From contig NC_065877.1 in NCBI RefSeq assembly GCF_933775445.1, positions 21,576,001 to 21,640,000 on the forward strand: a stretch of 64,000 nt of DNA. The letters are read 5' to 3'. Under the pieces are notes generated by a model. The model was given only the letters and a program-made list of their open reading frames with translations. It had not been told where the DNA came from and made no database searches. Source of the DNA: Argentina anserina (Eukaryota > Streptophyta > Magnoliopsida > Rosales > Rosaceae). Shown one piece after another: positions 1 through 10,753 of the stretch (position 1 is the stretch's first letter; every line of letters begins with the position of its first letter). The position numbers were made by a program, and so were the translations under genes.

Positions 1-1205
1 CCTAAGAGCGCGCTTAGTGCTCTCCTTTGTGGGCAATGCCTAGCCCAATGCGGACCATCGTATAAGAAGCACTTGTTGTCGTTGGGCTTGTCCGAGCTCC
101 GCATGTCCCTTGACTTGCCTTTATCCTTGAACCTTGCCGAGTAGCTCTCACGGCGGGGCTCCTCCTTGCGTTGGATCTTGTCTCCCCCACCTTTGGCATA
201 GTTGCTCTTTTTCTCCTTTGGCTTGGTGGACTCTCTTGGACTTGAGAAGTCAACTAAGCCTTCGGCCACGGCTATGGCGGTAGCAAGGTCTTGCACTCCA
301 CGTCGCCTAAGCTCCGTCTTGGCCCATGATTGGAGACCATCCATGAAATTGAAGAGAGCATCCTTGTCGGATAGGTCAGGAATCTCAAGCACCAAGTTAG
401 TGAATTCTCTAACATAATCACAAATTGGCCCGGTGTGCTTGAGCCTTCGCAAGCGAGCTCTTGCCTCATCCTCGGCATTCTCGGGATAAAATTGCTTCTT
501 GAGCTCTTTAACAAAGTCACCAAAGGTAGAGATGGTGCACATACCTCTTTCGACATCTCCTCGCCTTCTCCTCCACCACAACATGGCGGTGTCGGTGAGA
601 TAAAGAGTCGCGGTCTTTATCTTGGCATCCTCCTCCATGATGCCTACGGCCCCAAAGTATTGATCTAGCCCCCATAAGAAGTTGTCTACTTCTCGAGCGT
701 TGCGCATGCCTCCGAAGCTCTTTGGCTTTGGCACCTCGATCCGCTTGGCTTCTATGTTGCTGTTGGTGCTAGCCCCCGCGGCTAGTGCGCGCTTGCATAG
801 GGCAAGATCTGCTTGCATTTCCTCCATGCGTGCAGAATCTGCCTGTATCTCCTCCATGCGTGCAAGCATGCTATTGTGCTCCCTTTCTTGCACTTCACGC
901 ATCCGGGCGAGTTCCCCCATGAACTCCTCGCGAACCTTGTCAATCTCTCCCCGCAAGGACTCCTCTAGCTTGAGCATCATGCCCTTGATCGCAGTGTGGA
1001 TTGCGGCGTCTTCCGCCTCCAAGTCTTCCACCTGGGCTCCCATGCCACTCATGCTCTCTTCCACTTGAGCTAGTCGTGAGTCGATTGCAGCTAACATGTC
1101 CTTCACTCGTTCCTTCTTTGGAACCGTCGGGTTGACAAGTTCTTCATGACCCTTCTCTTGCGTGTCGTCGGAACCACTACCAACAGGATTGCCATTCTTT
1201 GCCAT
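1..1205 (-). CDS. gag: Retrotransposon gag polyprotein (N-terminal 401 residues, continues beyond window)
   Basis: The frame opens with ATG at 1205 and stays open through the left edge. The first ~130 residues are acidic and Met/Glu-rich with heptad-like spacing, probably a coiled coil, and contain a near-exact duplication of a short ARMEE-QAD segment (plus-strand 805-865). A Retrotrans_gag-type core follows, with LYLTDTAMLWWRRR and FVKELKKQFYP motifs near residues 185-240. A zinc-knuckle-like segment lies near residues 380-392. It reads C-F-L-Y-D-G-P-H-W-A-R-H-C, so the second cysteine of the usual CX2CX4HX4C is tyrosine. Gag would form the particle that packages element RNA. The frame is otherwise undamaged. 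The Cys-to-Tyr change may impair RNA packaging. Confidence 0.85.
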   Translation of the reverse strand, partial: MAKNGNPVGSGSDDTQEKGHEELVNPTVPKKERVKDMLAAIDSRLAQVEESMSGMGAQVEDLEAEDAAIHTAIKGMMLKLEESLRGEIDKVREEFMGELARMREVQEREHNSMLARMEEIQADSARMEEMQADLALCKRALAAGASTNSNIEAKRIEVPKPKSFGGMRNAREVDNFLWGLDQYFGAVGIMEEDAKIKTATLYLTDTAMLWWRRRRGDVERGMCTISTFGDFVKELKKQFYPENAEDEARARLRRLKHTGPICDYVREFTNLVLEIPDLSDKDALFNFMDGLQSWAKTELRRRGVQDLATAIAVAEGLVDFSSPRESTKPKEKKSNYAKGGGDKIQRKEEPRRESYSARFKDKGKSRDMRSSDKPNDNKCFLYDGPHWARHCPQRRALSALL

Positions 1206-1235
1206 TGTGTCGAGCTAGCCTCTTGATCGAACTTC

Positions 1236-1248
1236 GGCTCTGATACCA
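1236..1248 (-). other. Primer-binding site (initiator Met tRNA)
   Basis: The minus strand reads TGGTATCAGAGCC two bases after the LTR. This matches the 3' end of plant initiator methionine tRNA, the usual minus-strand primer for plant LTR elements. Confidence 0.85.
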
Positions 1249-1250
1249 AC

Positions 1251-1787
1251 TGTCACGAGCTTACTTCTTTCGCTATGCTACTCGTGCGGCCTTAGCAACT
1301 CCCTTATGCTAAGTCAGCCTTACTCGCAAACGCCCTGCTAGAACAATTGAAAGGCAAGAGAATATTTCGAAAGAGAACTTATATTGAAGAAGAGAACTTA
1401 CAAGTTTACTTGATAGCTTGCTTGTTAGATTGCTTGATTGCTTGATGGAACAAATGAGAGGGGTGCCTTACTATTTATAGGCCTCCTCATCCTACTTTAC
1501 AAGTTCTAGATATTTCTAGGACTATGTACATTGTAGAGAATTCTAGAGAACTCTACTTAACTCTACACAAGTCTAAGATGATCCTTGAGTGTTCTAGAGA
1601 ACTCTAGAGTGGTCTAGTTCTACTAGCCTCTCCAAGGTTCTAGAGAAATCCGGAAATGTCTCAAGGCTTCTTGAGACTTCCACCATCTTCTAGGATCTTC
1701 TATGACCTTCCAAGGAGTTCCGCCATATTCCGGATCCGTCTAGAATGCTCAAGGTAAAATTTGGCTTAACTTTGGCGGGATGTGACA
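1251..1787 (-). repeat. 5' LTR of the left-edge Ty3-type element
   Basis: The repeat is bounded by TGTCAC at 1251 and GTGACA at 1782-1787 and lies immediately next to the primer-binding site. The U3 part (about 1500-1745) carries at least six TCTAGA palindromes. A TATA box on the minus strand and a downstream stretch that would be R/U5 are also present. The partner LTR is outside the window. Confidence 0.85.
1471..1480 (-). promoter_or_regulatory. TATA box inside the LTR
   Basis: Read on the minus strand the sequence is CTATAAATAG. It lies about two thirds of the way through the LTR, where a retrotransposon U3 promoter is expected, and points toward gag. Confidence 0.6.
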
Positions 1788-2556
1788 CTAGGCCCAACAA
1801 AACCAAGAGCTAGCAAATTGTCGTAGCCACCACACCGCCGCCAACATCACCAGTTGTCAGAACCAAAGAGAACTCCAAATCCAATCGACGAAAAATACAA
1901 GCCCATATGAGGCAAATAAGCCGTGGCTAAACCAACGACCATCGGAAGCTTTCGTCATCGTCTTTTGCCCAATTTTCCGGATGAAGATAGAGCCCACCAA
2001 GATCCAATTGAACCACGACAGAGCCAAGGACGCCATCCCTGGAACCAGAATCAGAGATCTATACCAGGAAACGTAGCCGACTCAAATCGATCCCAAATCA
2101 TGTGAGTGACAGATCAAATCCAACCAGATCTCCTACCCTCACACACACCACCGCCTAGATGTTCATCGCCATGAGTGTCGGGGAGGAGGAAACTAGAAAC
2201 ACGGTTCCAATCCCCAATGGAAATATCACCACAACCCTCGTAGGCATGAGGGCACACCACACAAGAGAAAACCAAGAAGAACAGCAAGGTTGCACTTGCA
2301 ATTTGAGCAATGAAAATGGCCAGATTTTGTCGAAGTTGAAAACCCTAGCAGAGAGGCGGCTAGGGAGAAAACCCGATAGCTTTAACAATTATATAACTAT
2401 ATTCATATAAATAAAATGATGATTAAACGTATTACAAAAAGTTTATACCGTGACAATTGCACAAATTTAGTTTGTAATTTACCAAGCCAAACGATCAATT
2501 TCAACGTATCTAGTGCAATATTTGCCAGGAGAAAGACATTATTATCCTCATTTCAT

Positions 2557-2614
<58 letters not shown>

Positions 2615-3283
2615 AATCGCAGGTACCGAGTTCTCCCCCGAGTTGAAGTTGCAGCAAAGATGGAGGTGCATCGTGACCGTCTCTCAAGGAATAGACACAT
2701 TTTTAGGATGTTTCATAGTAGTGCACAGCGAGGGGACTAAATTATTAATCACTGAACATTTTCGCTTACACATGTTTTTGCTCATGTTGTAGTACATACT
2801 GTATATATCTTTACCTTTTGTTTTTGTGTTTAAAACATTTTTGTTTGTTGTTTTAAACTTTGATCTTCATTCTTGAGCAGATCAATATAGAAAGCTATAA
2901 CATCAATCAATATATGCCTCAAGAAATTAATCAAGCATACAATCAAATGTACATTTCTAAAATTTCTTCGTCTGAATAACTAGTAGGTACATGCATATAA
3001 TCAAAACACAATCAAACATGCACGTACGTGGTTGAAGAAGTACAATGAATCATTTAAACACACTACAATTGAAAGTACATGTTCATGGAGGTGCTCTTGA
3101 TGGAAATAACAGAGGATGAAAGGATGCTCGATTACTTGGGGCTTAATTTGTGTGCTTTAAATCCTCTCAGAACACTGAAGAAAACCTCATATCAGCAGGT
3201 GGCTGTTATTCTCATTGCAAAACATATAGAAAAACTAGGTTGCACTGATTACATATCTATGTAATACCGATATCTTCAAGTCT
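1788..3283. other. Gene-free stretch with a TC microsatellite
   Basis: I see no supported gene. Short open frames around 1923-2410 lack recognisable motifs, and those around 2513-2792 run through the TC repeat. The stretch holds the (TC)25 tract at 2561-2610. It separates the retrotransposon from the 3' end of small gene A. Confidence 0.6.
2561..2610. repeat. (TC)25 microsatellite
   Basis: An uninterrupted TC dinucleotide tract of 50 bases. Confidence 0.97.
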
Positions 3284-4169
3284 TCAAGCTGAAGATGTGC
3301 ATGGAGCACTGCGAGTAACTTTTTTAAACAGATGATCAGTCATAGACGGTGGGGAATTGTGTGGTGCTGGTGCTGCTTTGGGTGGAGGTGGTGGTGACTT
3401 TGTGGTGTATCCGCTGTTTTCAGTAGTTCTTATAAAGAACTTACTGCAACTATCTACAGTACCAAGCAAAGAACACAAGCGACGCTCCGAAGAACTGAGG
3501 TCTGTATTTTTAATACTCACAGTTAGAAAAATATATAAAGGTAGGCAACATTTCCAACTCCGGTCGGTTTTTGGAGTATAGTACATCTCAGAAATCCACA
3601 TATGGTTAGAGGCTCCCTAAGTTTACAAATTTCACACATGGTCTTATGCGTATATATGTCAACAATCCAGAACGTTTGCAATTTTAACGCATAATTCTGT
3701 TACTCTTGATCGAGTTTAATGAGCTTCTTATATAAAATAGTGAAAATTTACATTTTTCTCATCTTCCCAAAGATAATCCAATCAGAATGTCTTTTTTCCT
3801 CATTCTCACCTTAACACTGTGTACATAGTTAGGATCATTTGATTGAAAATGTGGTCGGAGGGAAAATCTATTTACACGATGCGAATCTTCCGGTTCAATT
3901 CAAAAGAAGTATACGATTATAACTGAAAAAAAAAAAAAACAAGTGAAGAACCAATTTCTTTTCATACATGCATGGACGCGTATGTATATGTAAAAGCAAG
4001 TTCCCAGCACTTGGATAAAAAAATATAAATCAAATAAGAGGGAGGAATGCAGTAAATTACCAGCTAAATGTCTTGCTTCAACGGAAACTGAACCAGAGAA
4101 AATTCCCTGAAATGTAATGACTGAAATCAAAATGGAACAGATAACGGTTCTGTTGAATGTGTTCGTCAT
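3284..4169 (-). CDS. Small secreted proline-rich peptide precursor A (multi-exon)
   Basis: This is the most diverged member of a three-gene local family (with 12306-13182 and 16603-17276). Exon 1 is 4169 to 4061. It encodes a 36-residue signal-peptide-like start (MTNTFNRTVICSILIS, then SVSVEARHLA) and stops in phase 1 at a GT donor, as in the other two copies. The last exon is about 3443 to 3284. It encodes SGYTTKSPPPPPKAAPAP and ends in CTSSA before TGA. Alignment with copy B through KFF-I-R...SPPPPPK fixes its frame. The middle exon(s) could not be placed. The product is probably secreted. The aspartates before the tyrosine seen in B and C are missing here, so this copy may have drifted or lost function. 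No named family recognised. Confidence 0.5.
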
Positions 4170-4613
4170 AGTTTTTAATTTTCTTATATATAACTGTTGG
4201 GGATTCCAAACAAACTTGGATGTGCTTTGCTTGGTTTCTTCTGGATATATTTATAGTGATGCAGGCTTGCAGCAGTGGCATACTGACATTAATGGAGCAG
4301 GTGAATTCCCCAGCATCATACAAATCCACCATATATCTCATACATCGATCTCTCATTAAATTGTTCCCCTACATCTCAACATAGTACACCTGGTTTTTAT
4401 ATTCTTTACTAAACGTTACGCTTCGATCCTGCCCCTATATATGGAATATACGAGATTGAGTGAAATGGTAGTTGAAACTGATTATTTATCAATAAGTAAA
4501 GATGAAATGATGTCATGATTCTAACCAAACGCAGACGTATATATGATGATCAACATACAAACGTACATCCTTAGATTCTCACAGCAACCAGGAAGAAGAA
4601 ATTAAACAATCTC

Positions 4614-4770
4614 ACAAGAACAAGATAAGTGTTTTTCCTTAATCACTTAATGATTCTATACAAGATCAAATGGCCTATATAAGCTAATTAAAGTACATTG
4701 TCGATCGAATATTTTCCTTGATTTCCTCCGTGAATCACTGGCGTGATTCATGGAGTTAATCACGCTAACA
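4614..4770 (-). repeat. 3' LTR of the decayed copia element
   Basis: A 157-bp repeat matching 9995-10151. On the element strand it begins TGTTAG and ends CTTGT, so it lacks the usual terminal CA. Confidence 0.92.
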
Positions 4771-4846
4771 CTCTCCCTTAATTTGGCGCATATACATCAA
4801 CTATGCCCAACTTGCTAAGTGAGTCATAAAATGCCTTCTTAGACAC

Positions 4847-6697
4847 TCATTTTGTGAGCATATTGGCAAGTTGTTCTTCTGTAGGAACAAAAGGAAAACT
4901 AATGATCTTCGCGTCTAGTTTCTCCTTTATAAAGTGACGATCAACCTCCACATGTTTTGTACGATCATGTTGCACAGGATTCTGAGAAATATCAATAGCT
5001 GCCTTGTTGTCACAATACAGCTGCATAGCACACTCAAGCTTAATACCCAAATCTTGTAGCAAATTTCTAAGCCATAATAATTCACACACCCCCTGAGCCA
5101 TACCTCTGTATTATGCTTCAGCACTAGATCGAGCTACCACTTTTTATTTCTTACTCTTCCATGTAACAAGATTACCCCCAACAAAGGTAAAGTACCCTGA
5201 TGTGGATCTCCGATCTGTAATATTTCCAGCCCAATCTACATCTGTGAAGCCACAAACCTCAAGGATATTATTGTGATTAGAGAACATTACTCCTCTCCCT
5301 GGAGCTGACTTTAAGTACCTCAAAATCCTTACAACAGCATCCATGTGGTCCACACTGGGATTATGCATGAACTGACTCACTACACTTACTGCATACGCAA
5401 CATCTGGTCTGGTATGTGATAAATAAATCAGGCGTCCAACTAGCCTCTGATAACGAGGTTTTTCAGTAGGTACTTGATCTGGATATTCTGCTAACCGATG
5501 GTTCTGCTCAATAGGAGTATCAATGGGAGTGCAATCCAGCATACCGGTCTCCGTTAGTAGATCAATGATGTACTTCCTCTAACACAGATAGATAACATCA
5601 CTTCCCCTGGCTACCTCAATGCCCAAGAAGTACTTGAGTGTAGCTTTCATCTCAAATTCTGTAGCTAACTGTTTCTGTAATCTATCCACCTCAACAGTAT
5701 CATTCCCAATAACTACCATATCATCAACATATATAATTAGGGTTGTTACATTTCCTTGTTGATGTCTGAGAAATAATGTGTGGTCTGAATTACTCTGTTT
5801 GTAGCCAATTTTCCTCATGAATTGTGAGAATCTTCCAAACCAAGCACGAGGTGAATGTTTAAGACCATACATAGACTTTTTCAATCTGCATACAAAGTTA
5901 CTTGGAGAAGCAGACGTATATCCAGGCGGAAGATCCATGTACACTTCTTCTGTAAGTTCTCCATGGAGGAATGCATTCTTAACATCAAACTGTCTAAGTG
6001 GCCAATTTAAGTTAGCAGCACAAGAGAGCAATACCCGAATAGTGTTTATCTTTGCAATAGGTGCAAATGTCTCATCATAGTCTATGCCATATGTATGTGT
6101 AAACCCCTTTGTTACTAGGCGTGCTTTATACCGGCTCACTGACCTATCTGACCTATCTGGATTATGCTTCACTGTAAACACCCAACGACATTCCACAGTC
6201 TTCTTGCCATGTGGTGGAGATACAAGCTCCCAAGTATTGTTCTTTTGTAATGCTTCCATTGCTTTCCTCCATTTTTGGATCTCCAATGCATCATGTACTT
6301 TGTTAGGCACTGATACAATAGATATTTGATTCACAAATGATTCATATGACTTAGACAATCTTTTGGTAGACATAAAATTTGCCACATGATACTTAGCTTT
6401 AGCCTGAAGGGTATGTTCATATTTTTTTGTTGGCTGACCCCGAGTAGACCTATTTGGCAAGACATATTCTCTACTATTAGACTTACTAGTATTAGCCATA
6501 ATATAATGACTAACCTCAGATGGGTGATCTTCCCTACCAGGAGAGCATTGGTCAGGTGTAATAGCAGTAGGAGAGACATGAGGGGCAGTTGTGTTGTCAT
6601 CTTCTGGTACCTGAATCTCTGAAGCGATGACACCAGAATCATCCGGTGGTGCTTGTGTAGCTGACATATTGGTAATCTCAATCGAACTTGTCACCAT
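4847..6697 (-). pseudogene. copia reverse transcriptase and RNase H remnant
   Basis: The RT part (6697 to 5579) includes KARLVTKGFTHTYGIDYDETF, CRLKKSMYGLKHSPRAW and the catalytic YVDD. The frame then meets a TAG just after the RT core (5579), where the family usually continues. It resumes in the same frame with an RT-connection/RNase H region: YAVSVVSQFMHNPS, then FTDVDWAGN. Two further stops follow near 5144 and 5112. The last part contains LYCDNKAAIDIS, HVEVDRHFI and a terminal EQLANMLTK, as in copia RNase H. The enzyme would copy element RNA to DNA but cannot be made intact from this copy. Confidence 0.9.
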
Positions 6698-6733
6698 ATC
6701 TACTGACGTATTTGTCTCCCCCTTTCCATGATA

Positions 6734-7620
6734 CTACTCTTCAAAATACGAATTCTCCCCCTGAAGAGCAGTATCAGAAGAGGAAAAATAGCTCATGTCC
6801 TCAAAGAAAGTAACATCCATAGAGACATAGTACTTCCTAGTAGGTGGATTATAGCACCGGTACCCTTTCTGATGTCCTCCATACCCAACAAATACACATT
6901 TAACGGCCCGGGCATCCAACTTAGACCTCTGGTGTTTTAAAAGATGGACAAAAGCAACACAACCGAAAACACGGGCATGAAGATTATGAAAAGAGGGTAA
7001 GGAGACATGAGATGCAAGCACCTCATACGGAACCTTTCCCTGAAGGACATGAGAGGGAAGACGATTAATGAGGTAGGCAGAAGTTATGACATCATCACCC
7101 CAAAGGGAGGGAGGCATATGGGCACTAAAAAGAAGACACCGAGCCATATCAAGTAAATGACGGTTTTTCCTTTCAGAAACTCCATTTTGCTCAGGTGTGT
7201 AAGGACACGTTGTTTGATGAACAATTCCGTGTGTGGTAAAGAACTCCTGAAAGACATAGTTCACATATTCCCCCCCCCATTATCAGAATGAAGAACTTTA
7301 ACTGTGGCATTATATTGTGTTTGGACAGTGTTATAGAAGGCTTGAAAAGCTGGAAAAACCTCATTTTTAGTTTTGAGAAGAACAATCCATGAAAGACGGG
7401 TGTAATCATCAATGAATGAGACATAATACCGCATCCCTGACACAGTAGATTCTTTGGAAGGTCCCCAAACATCAGAATGAATTAATTCAAAAGGAAGAGT
7501 ACTTTTATTAGAAGTACTAGGAGAATAAGTAGACCGATGACTCTTGCCCAAAACACATGTCTCACAACTTAAAGAAAACTTATCCACACTAAAAAACAAA
7601 GTATGCATGAATTTTTTCAT
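6734..7620 (-). pseudogene. copia integrase remnant with a G-run frameshift
   Basis: The first half (7620 to 7261) shows the CETC cysteines of the zinc-binding domain, then FELIHSDVWGP and VLHSDNGGG, carrying the two catalytic aspartates. A run of nine C on the plus strand (7270-7278; G on the element strand) then shifts the frame. The second half (7264 to 6734) continues with TTCPYTPEQNGVSERKNR, which carries the catalytic glutamate, and the C-terminal CVFVGYGGHQKGYRCY motif. The frame ends at a stop at 6734 just before the RT part. Integrase would insert the DNA copy into the host genome. Confidence 0.9.
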
Positions 7621-7653
7621 AATACTAAAAGATGGATGCCCTAAGCGACGATG

Positions 7654-8423
7654 TCATAACCAAACTTCACTTAGCTTGTCAGAAGTGGAGATTAAAGCGG
7701 TCTGAGACTGTGCTCTTGGTTTCTCCCCCGCATATGTCTGATCCAGATGAAACAACCTGCCCCTCAGATACCCCCGACCAATGAACTCCCCGGTGAGAAG
7801 ATCCTGAAATATCACATACATAGGAAAAAATGTCACAGAACACTTAGCGTCAGCGTTCAATTGTGGGATAGATATCAAATGATGAGATAAAGCAGGTACA
7901 TATAGCACATTGTGTAGCTCTATTGTGGGAGTAATACGAACTGACCCTTTCCCTAATACGGGGAATGCCTCACCATTATCATTAGTAACATAGGGTACTG
8001 GTGGAGGAGACAACACGGTAAAATAAGATTTTTCATAAGTCATATGATCAAACGCACTAGAATCAATAATCCATGTATCAAAACCAACAAAGGTAGAAAT
8101 ATTTAAAGCCATACCAATTTTTCCACGACCAACTATGGATGCGGTAGGTACTGCCCCTCCTGCTGTATGATGATCATGTCCAACCACACCATAGATATCG
8201 GGATCTTGGACGATTTGAATAGCTGCTTTTGCTGATGGACGATAATTTGGCTTCTTAGACCGAATGTGTAGATACAGCTTCCAACAGGTCGCACGAGCAT
8301 GGGTAGTATTATGACGATAAGAGCAGGAACGGCGGGGCTGATTCCCGAAGCCTGGTGGTGGTCCTTGCTGATGAAGTGGAGCTGAAGGAGCCTGCTGAAG
8401 GGGTGATGCAAGAAATCTAGCAC
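7654..8423 (-). pseudogene. copia gag C-terminus and protease remnant
   Basis: Upstream of the protease the frame holds a zinc-knuckle-like C...H..C segment around 8330-8270. The aspartic protease follows at about 8090-8040. Its active-site motif reads WIIDSSAFDHM where copia proteases normally have D-S/T-G-A, so the glycine is replaced by serine. The pre-integrase region with LHNVLYVPALSHHLISIPQL follows. A TGA at 7654 separates it from the integrase part. The protease would cleave the Gag-Pol polyprotein. Confidence 0.8.
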
Positions 8424-8541
8424 GAACAGTTAGGCTATAAACTTCAACTTGTGTCTGATGAAGACTCTCCTGATGAGATTCATCCTTCCGGATATATGTG
8501 AAAGGTGTAATGAGGCTAGGGGGTTCGGTCTGTCCGAGTAA

Positions 8542-9126
8542 TTACCCTATCGCACTGTTATGCTTGACATCAAGTCCTTTCAGAAAATGGTGAACTCGCT
8601 CAAGCTCCTTCTCACGTTGGTACCAAACAATATCCTTCTGATTCTTGATCATGCAAGGACGTTTCATATCAATCTCAACCCAAATATTTTTTTTGTTTGG
8701 TGAAATATTGCGCAACCGGTTGCCCATCTTGTTTCATTGCCAAAACGGTGCAGATTAACTCATGAACCTGTATGAAATCAGAGTCATTAGTGTATAAACC
8801 TTCAAGTGTTTGCCATATTGCCTGCGCAGTGTCACATGACTCCACCATATCAACTATCTCTTCATTCATAGCTTTCCACAAGATGGACATCACAAGACCA
8901 TCATCGTCGTCCCACTTAGTGTAGGCAACAATATCATCTGCACTAGGCGCCTTAGTTACACCGGTTACATGCCCCATTTTGTGCATGACTCGAAGATGTG
9001 CCGCCATAATTCGCTTCCATTTTCGGAAATTGGTCCCATTAAGTTAGTTCCCCCAAAGGACCCATTGTCAGAACTCTTGACAGATACTTCAAATTTTGGA
9101 ACATCAGCTTCGTCTCCAGAACCCAT
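8542..9126 (-). pseudogene. copia gag N-terminal remnant
   Basis: The likely original start is ATG at 9126 (MGSGDEADVPKFEV). That frame is lost within ~160 bases, and the gag core resumes in another frame at 9007: MAAHLRVMHKMGHV, AIWQTLEGLYTNDSDF, VAQYFTKQKK. This resembles the UBN2-type gag of plant copia elements. The remnant is frameshifted at least twice. Gag would assemble the particle. Confidence 0.75.
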
Positions 9127-9189
9127 TGAAAAGTAAAAAACTGATAAAAATCTGTCTTGGGTGCACGTGCATTGTCGGTGAACTTAAAC

Positions 9190-9981
9190 TGACAACAAAG
9201 ACCACCAATTTGGACCGGATCGGGCTTGGGTCGGATCTTGGACCGGGTCGGGTCGGATCCGGGTCAAATATGGGCCGGGTTGGGTCGAATATGGGCCGGG
9301 ACGGGTCGAATATGAGCTGGTCGGATCCGGAGCACGGTGATTTTTTGAAATTTGTTGGCAGCGGCGAATGCGGCGGCGCTGGTGGAGAGGAGGAGAACTT
9401 GTTTGATGCGGCGGCGAGCTCGATGCGGCGGTGGAGAGCTTTACGGCGGTGGAGAGCTTTGCGATGGTGGAGAGCTTTGCAGCGGCAGACAAAAGGATGC
9501 GGTGGCCGACGTTCGTCGAGGAGCGCAAAGGCGGCGATGCAGGAGCGTCGCCGGAGAGGAGCATGTCGTCGGTGAGTGAGCTCGGCGATGCAGGAGCGTT
9601 CGTCGGCGAGTGAGCTCGGTGATACCGAGTGAGCCGAGTCGGGTATTCCAACTGAGTGTCGCGGTACGTCGAAGCGAGGGCGTACAGTGGGACAAAGGCG
9701 TCGATGCAGGAGCGTCGCCGGAGAGGAGTGCGTCGTCGGCGTGTGAGCTTGGTGGGCCGAGTGAGAGTCGTGTATTCCGACTTAGTGCAGCGGTTACTCG
9801 AGGGAGCATCACAGCCGGCTGGCCCGTGTGCTTGGTTCTGCTGGCCCTATGACGTTGCCGAAGGGGTGACAGCGAGAATATGAAAAACAATCACGCCAGA
9901 AGATGGCAACGAGAGTAGATATCGAGCTTGCACAAACACGCAAGAAATGAAAAACAAAAAACCCAGAAAGAAACAGAGCAA
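9190..9981 (-). repeat. GC-rich leader of the copia element with nested short tandem repeats
   Basis: About 800 bases between the PBS and gag have a base composition unlike the rest of the element. They contain about three 21-bp units ending GGGTCGAATAT (9245-9325), three 18-bp units containing GGTGGAGAGCTTT (about 9425-9480), and a direct repeat of GATGCAGGAGCGTCGCCGG about 167 bp apart (near 9535 and 9702). No coding frame is convincing. Confidence 0.75.
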
Positions 9982-9994
9982 GGCTCTGATACCA

Positions 9995-10151
9995 ACAAGA
10001 ACAAGATAAGTGTTTTTCCTTAATCACTTAATGATTTTATACAAGATCAAATGACATATATAAGCTAATTAAAGTACATTATCGATCGAATATTTTCCTT
10101 AAGTTCCTCCGTGAATCACGCCCGTGATTCACGGAGTTAATCGCGCTAACA
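9995..10151 (-). repeat. 5' LTR of the decayed copia element
   Basis: A 157-bp repeat matching 4614-4770. It contains a perfect 14-bp inverted repeat (CTCCGTGAATCACG and its complement, two-base loop) at about 10108-10137, which could fold as a hairpin. Confidence 0.92.
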
Positions 10152-10753
10152 ATCTCAACATCATAGGAGCCAAACAGAAACTTATGAAGCACACGACCTA
10201 CTCCCTTAGGTCTCATTTATTTAATTAATCTTCCTTTCTTAGCACCAACTGAGTGCATGTCATATCAGTGATATCACTCATATGATTCATCTCGTCTGTT
10301 ATTCTGGTGACCGGCCTGCAGATCGTCTCGCTTCGTAGAAGGCGAACTATATATACGTACATCGGTACATATGCTGAACCATTTTAGAGTACGTACGTAC
10401 AACTTCACAGCCATTTTTATATATTGCAGTGCTGGTTTTCAGTCAATGGGATACAGATTTTCTGAATAATATGCCATAATCGAGGTAGAAGTGGAGGTGC
10501 ATGCATGTAAAAGCTAGGCAATCATAATGAAGATTACTGTAGATATAATCACGGGAAAACAAAAAATTGTTGAAAATAATTTAAACTGCGTAGTTGTCTT
10601 TTAATTTGCTTCACTGAAAGTCTAACAAGCAGTGAAAGGTCTCCATATTGTTATGCAGACTTTACCTAGCTAAGGGAAAAACCCGCCTTGCTGCTGCCAC
10701 AAGTTTCCTTCAGGGAGGCAGGCTCGTCGGCTTGGCGACTCTGCTATTAACTA

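Larger units (their letters stand above)
1..1787 (-). mobile_element. Ty3/gypsy-type LTR retrotransposon, 5' part, cut by the window edge
   Basis: The element runs leftward and is truncated by the window. Visible parts in element order are a 537-bp 5' LTR (1787 to 1251), a primer-binding site matching the 3' end of initiator methionine tRNA (1248 to 1236) and an open gag frame (1205 to 1). The LTR ends are TGTCAC and GTGACA, a perfect short inverted repeat. Assignment to Ty3 rests on the gag type (see gag); the pol genes lie outside the window, so integrase/RT order could not be checked. The bases just outside the LTR are CTAGG (1788-1792), the expected copy of the target-site duplication. 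Confidence 0.85.
4614..10151 (-). mobile_element. Decayed Ty1/copia LTR retrotransposon
   Basis: The 5,538-bp element runs leftward between two 157-bp LTRs and is flanked by the 5-bp duplication ATCTC (4609-4613 and 10152-10156). The primer-binding site (minus-strand TGGTATCAGAGCC, 9994 to 9982) adjoins the 5' LTR. The purine-rich tract AAGGGAGAG adjoins the 3' LTR at 4771-4779. Gene order is gag, protease, integrase, RT, RNase H, which defines Ty1/copia. The coding part has a frameshift and several stops, so the element is inactive. The LTRs differ at about 11 of 157 positions by eye, so the insertion is old. It sits between small genes A and B. Confidence 0.93.

Noticed and set aside
2513..2792. 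Two overlapping open frames through the TC repeat
   Set aside because: They exist only because a TC dinucleotide repeat has no stop codons; no start context or domain.
9096..9890. Several Arg/Gly/Ala-rich frames in the copia leader
   Set aside because: GC-rich repeat sequence lacks stops on both strands; no frame is favoured.
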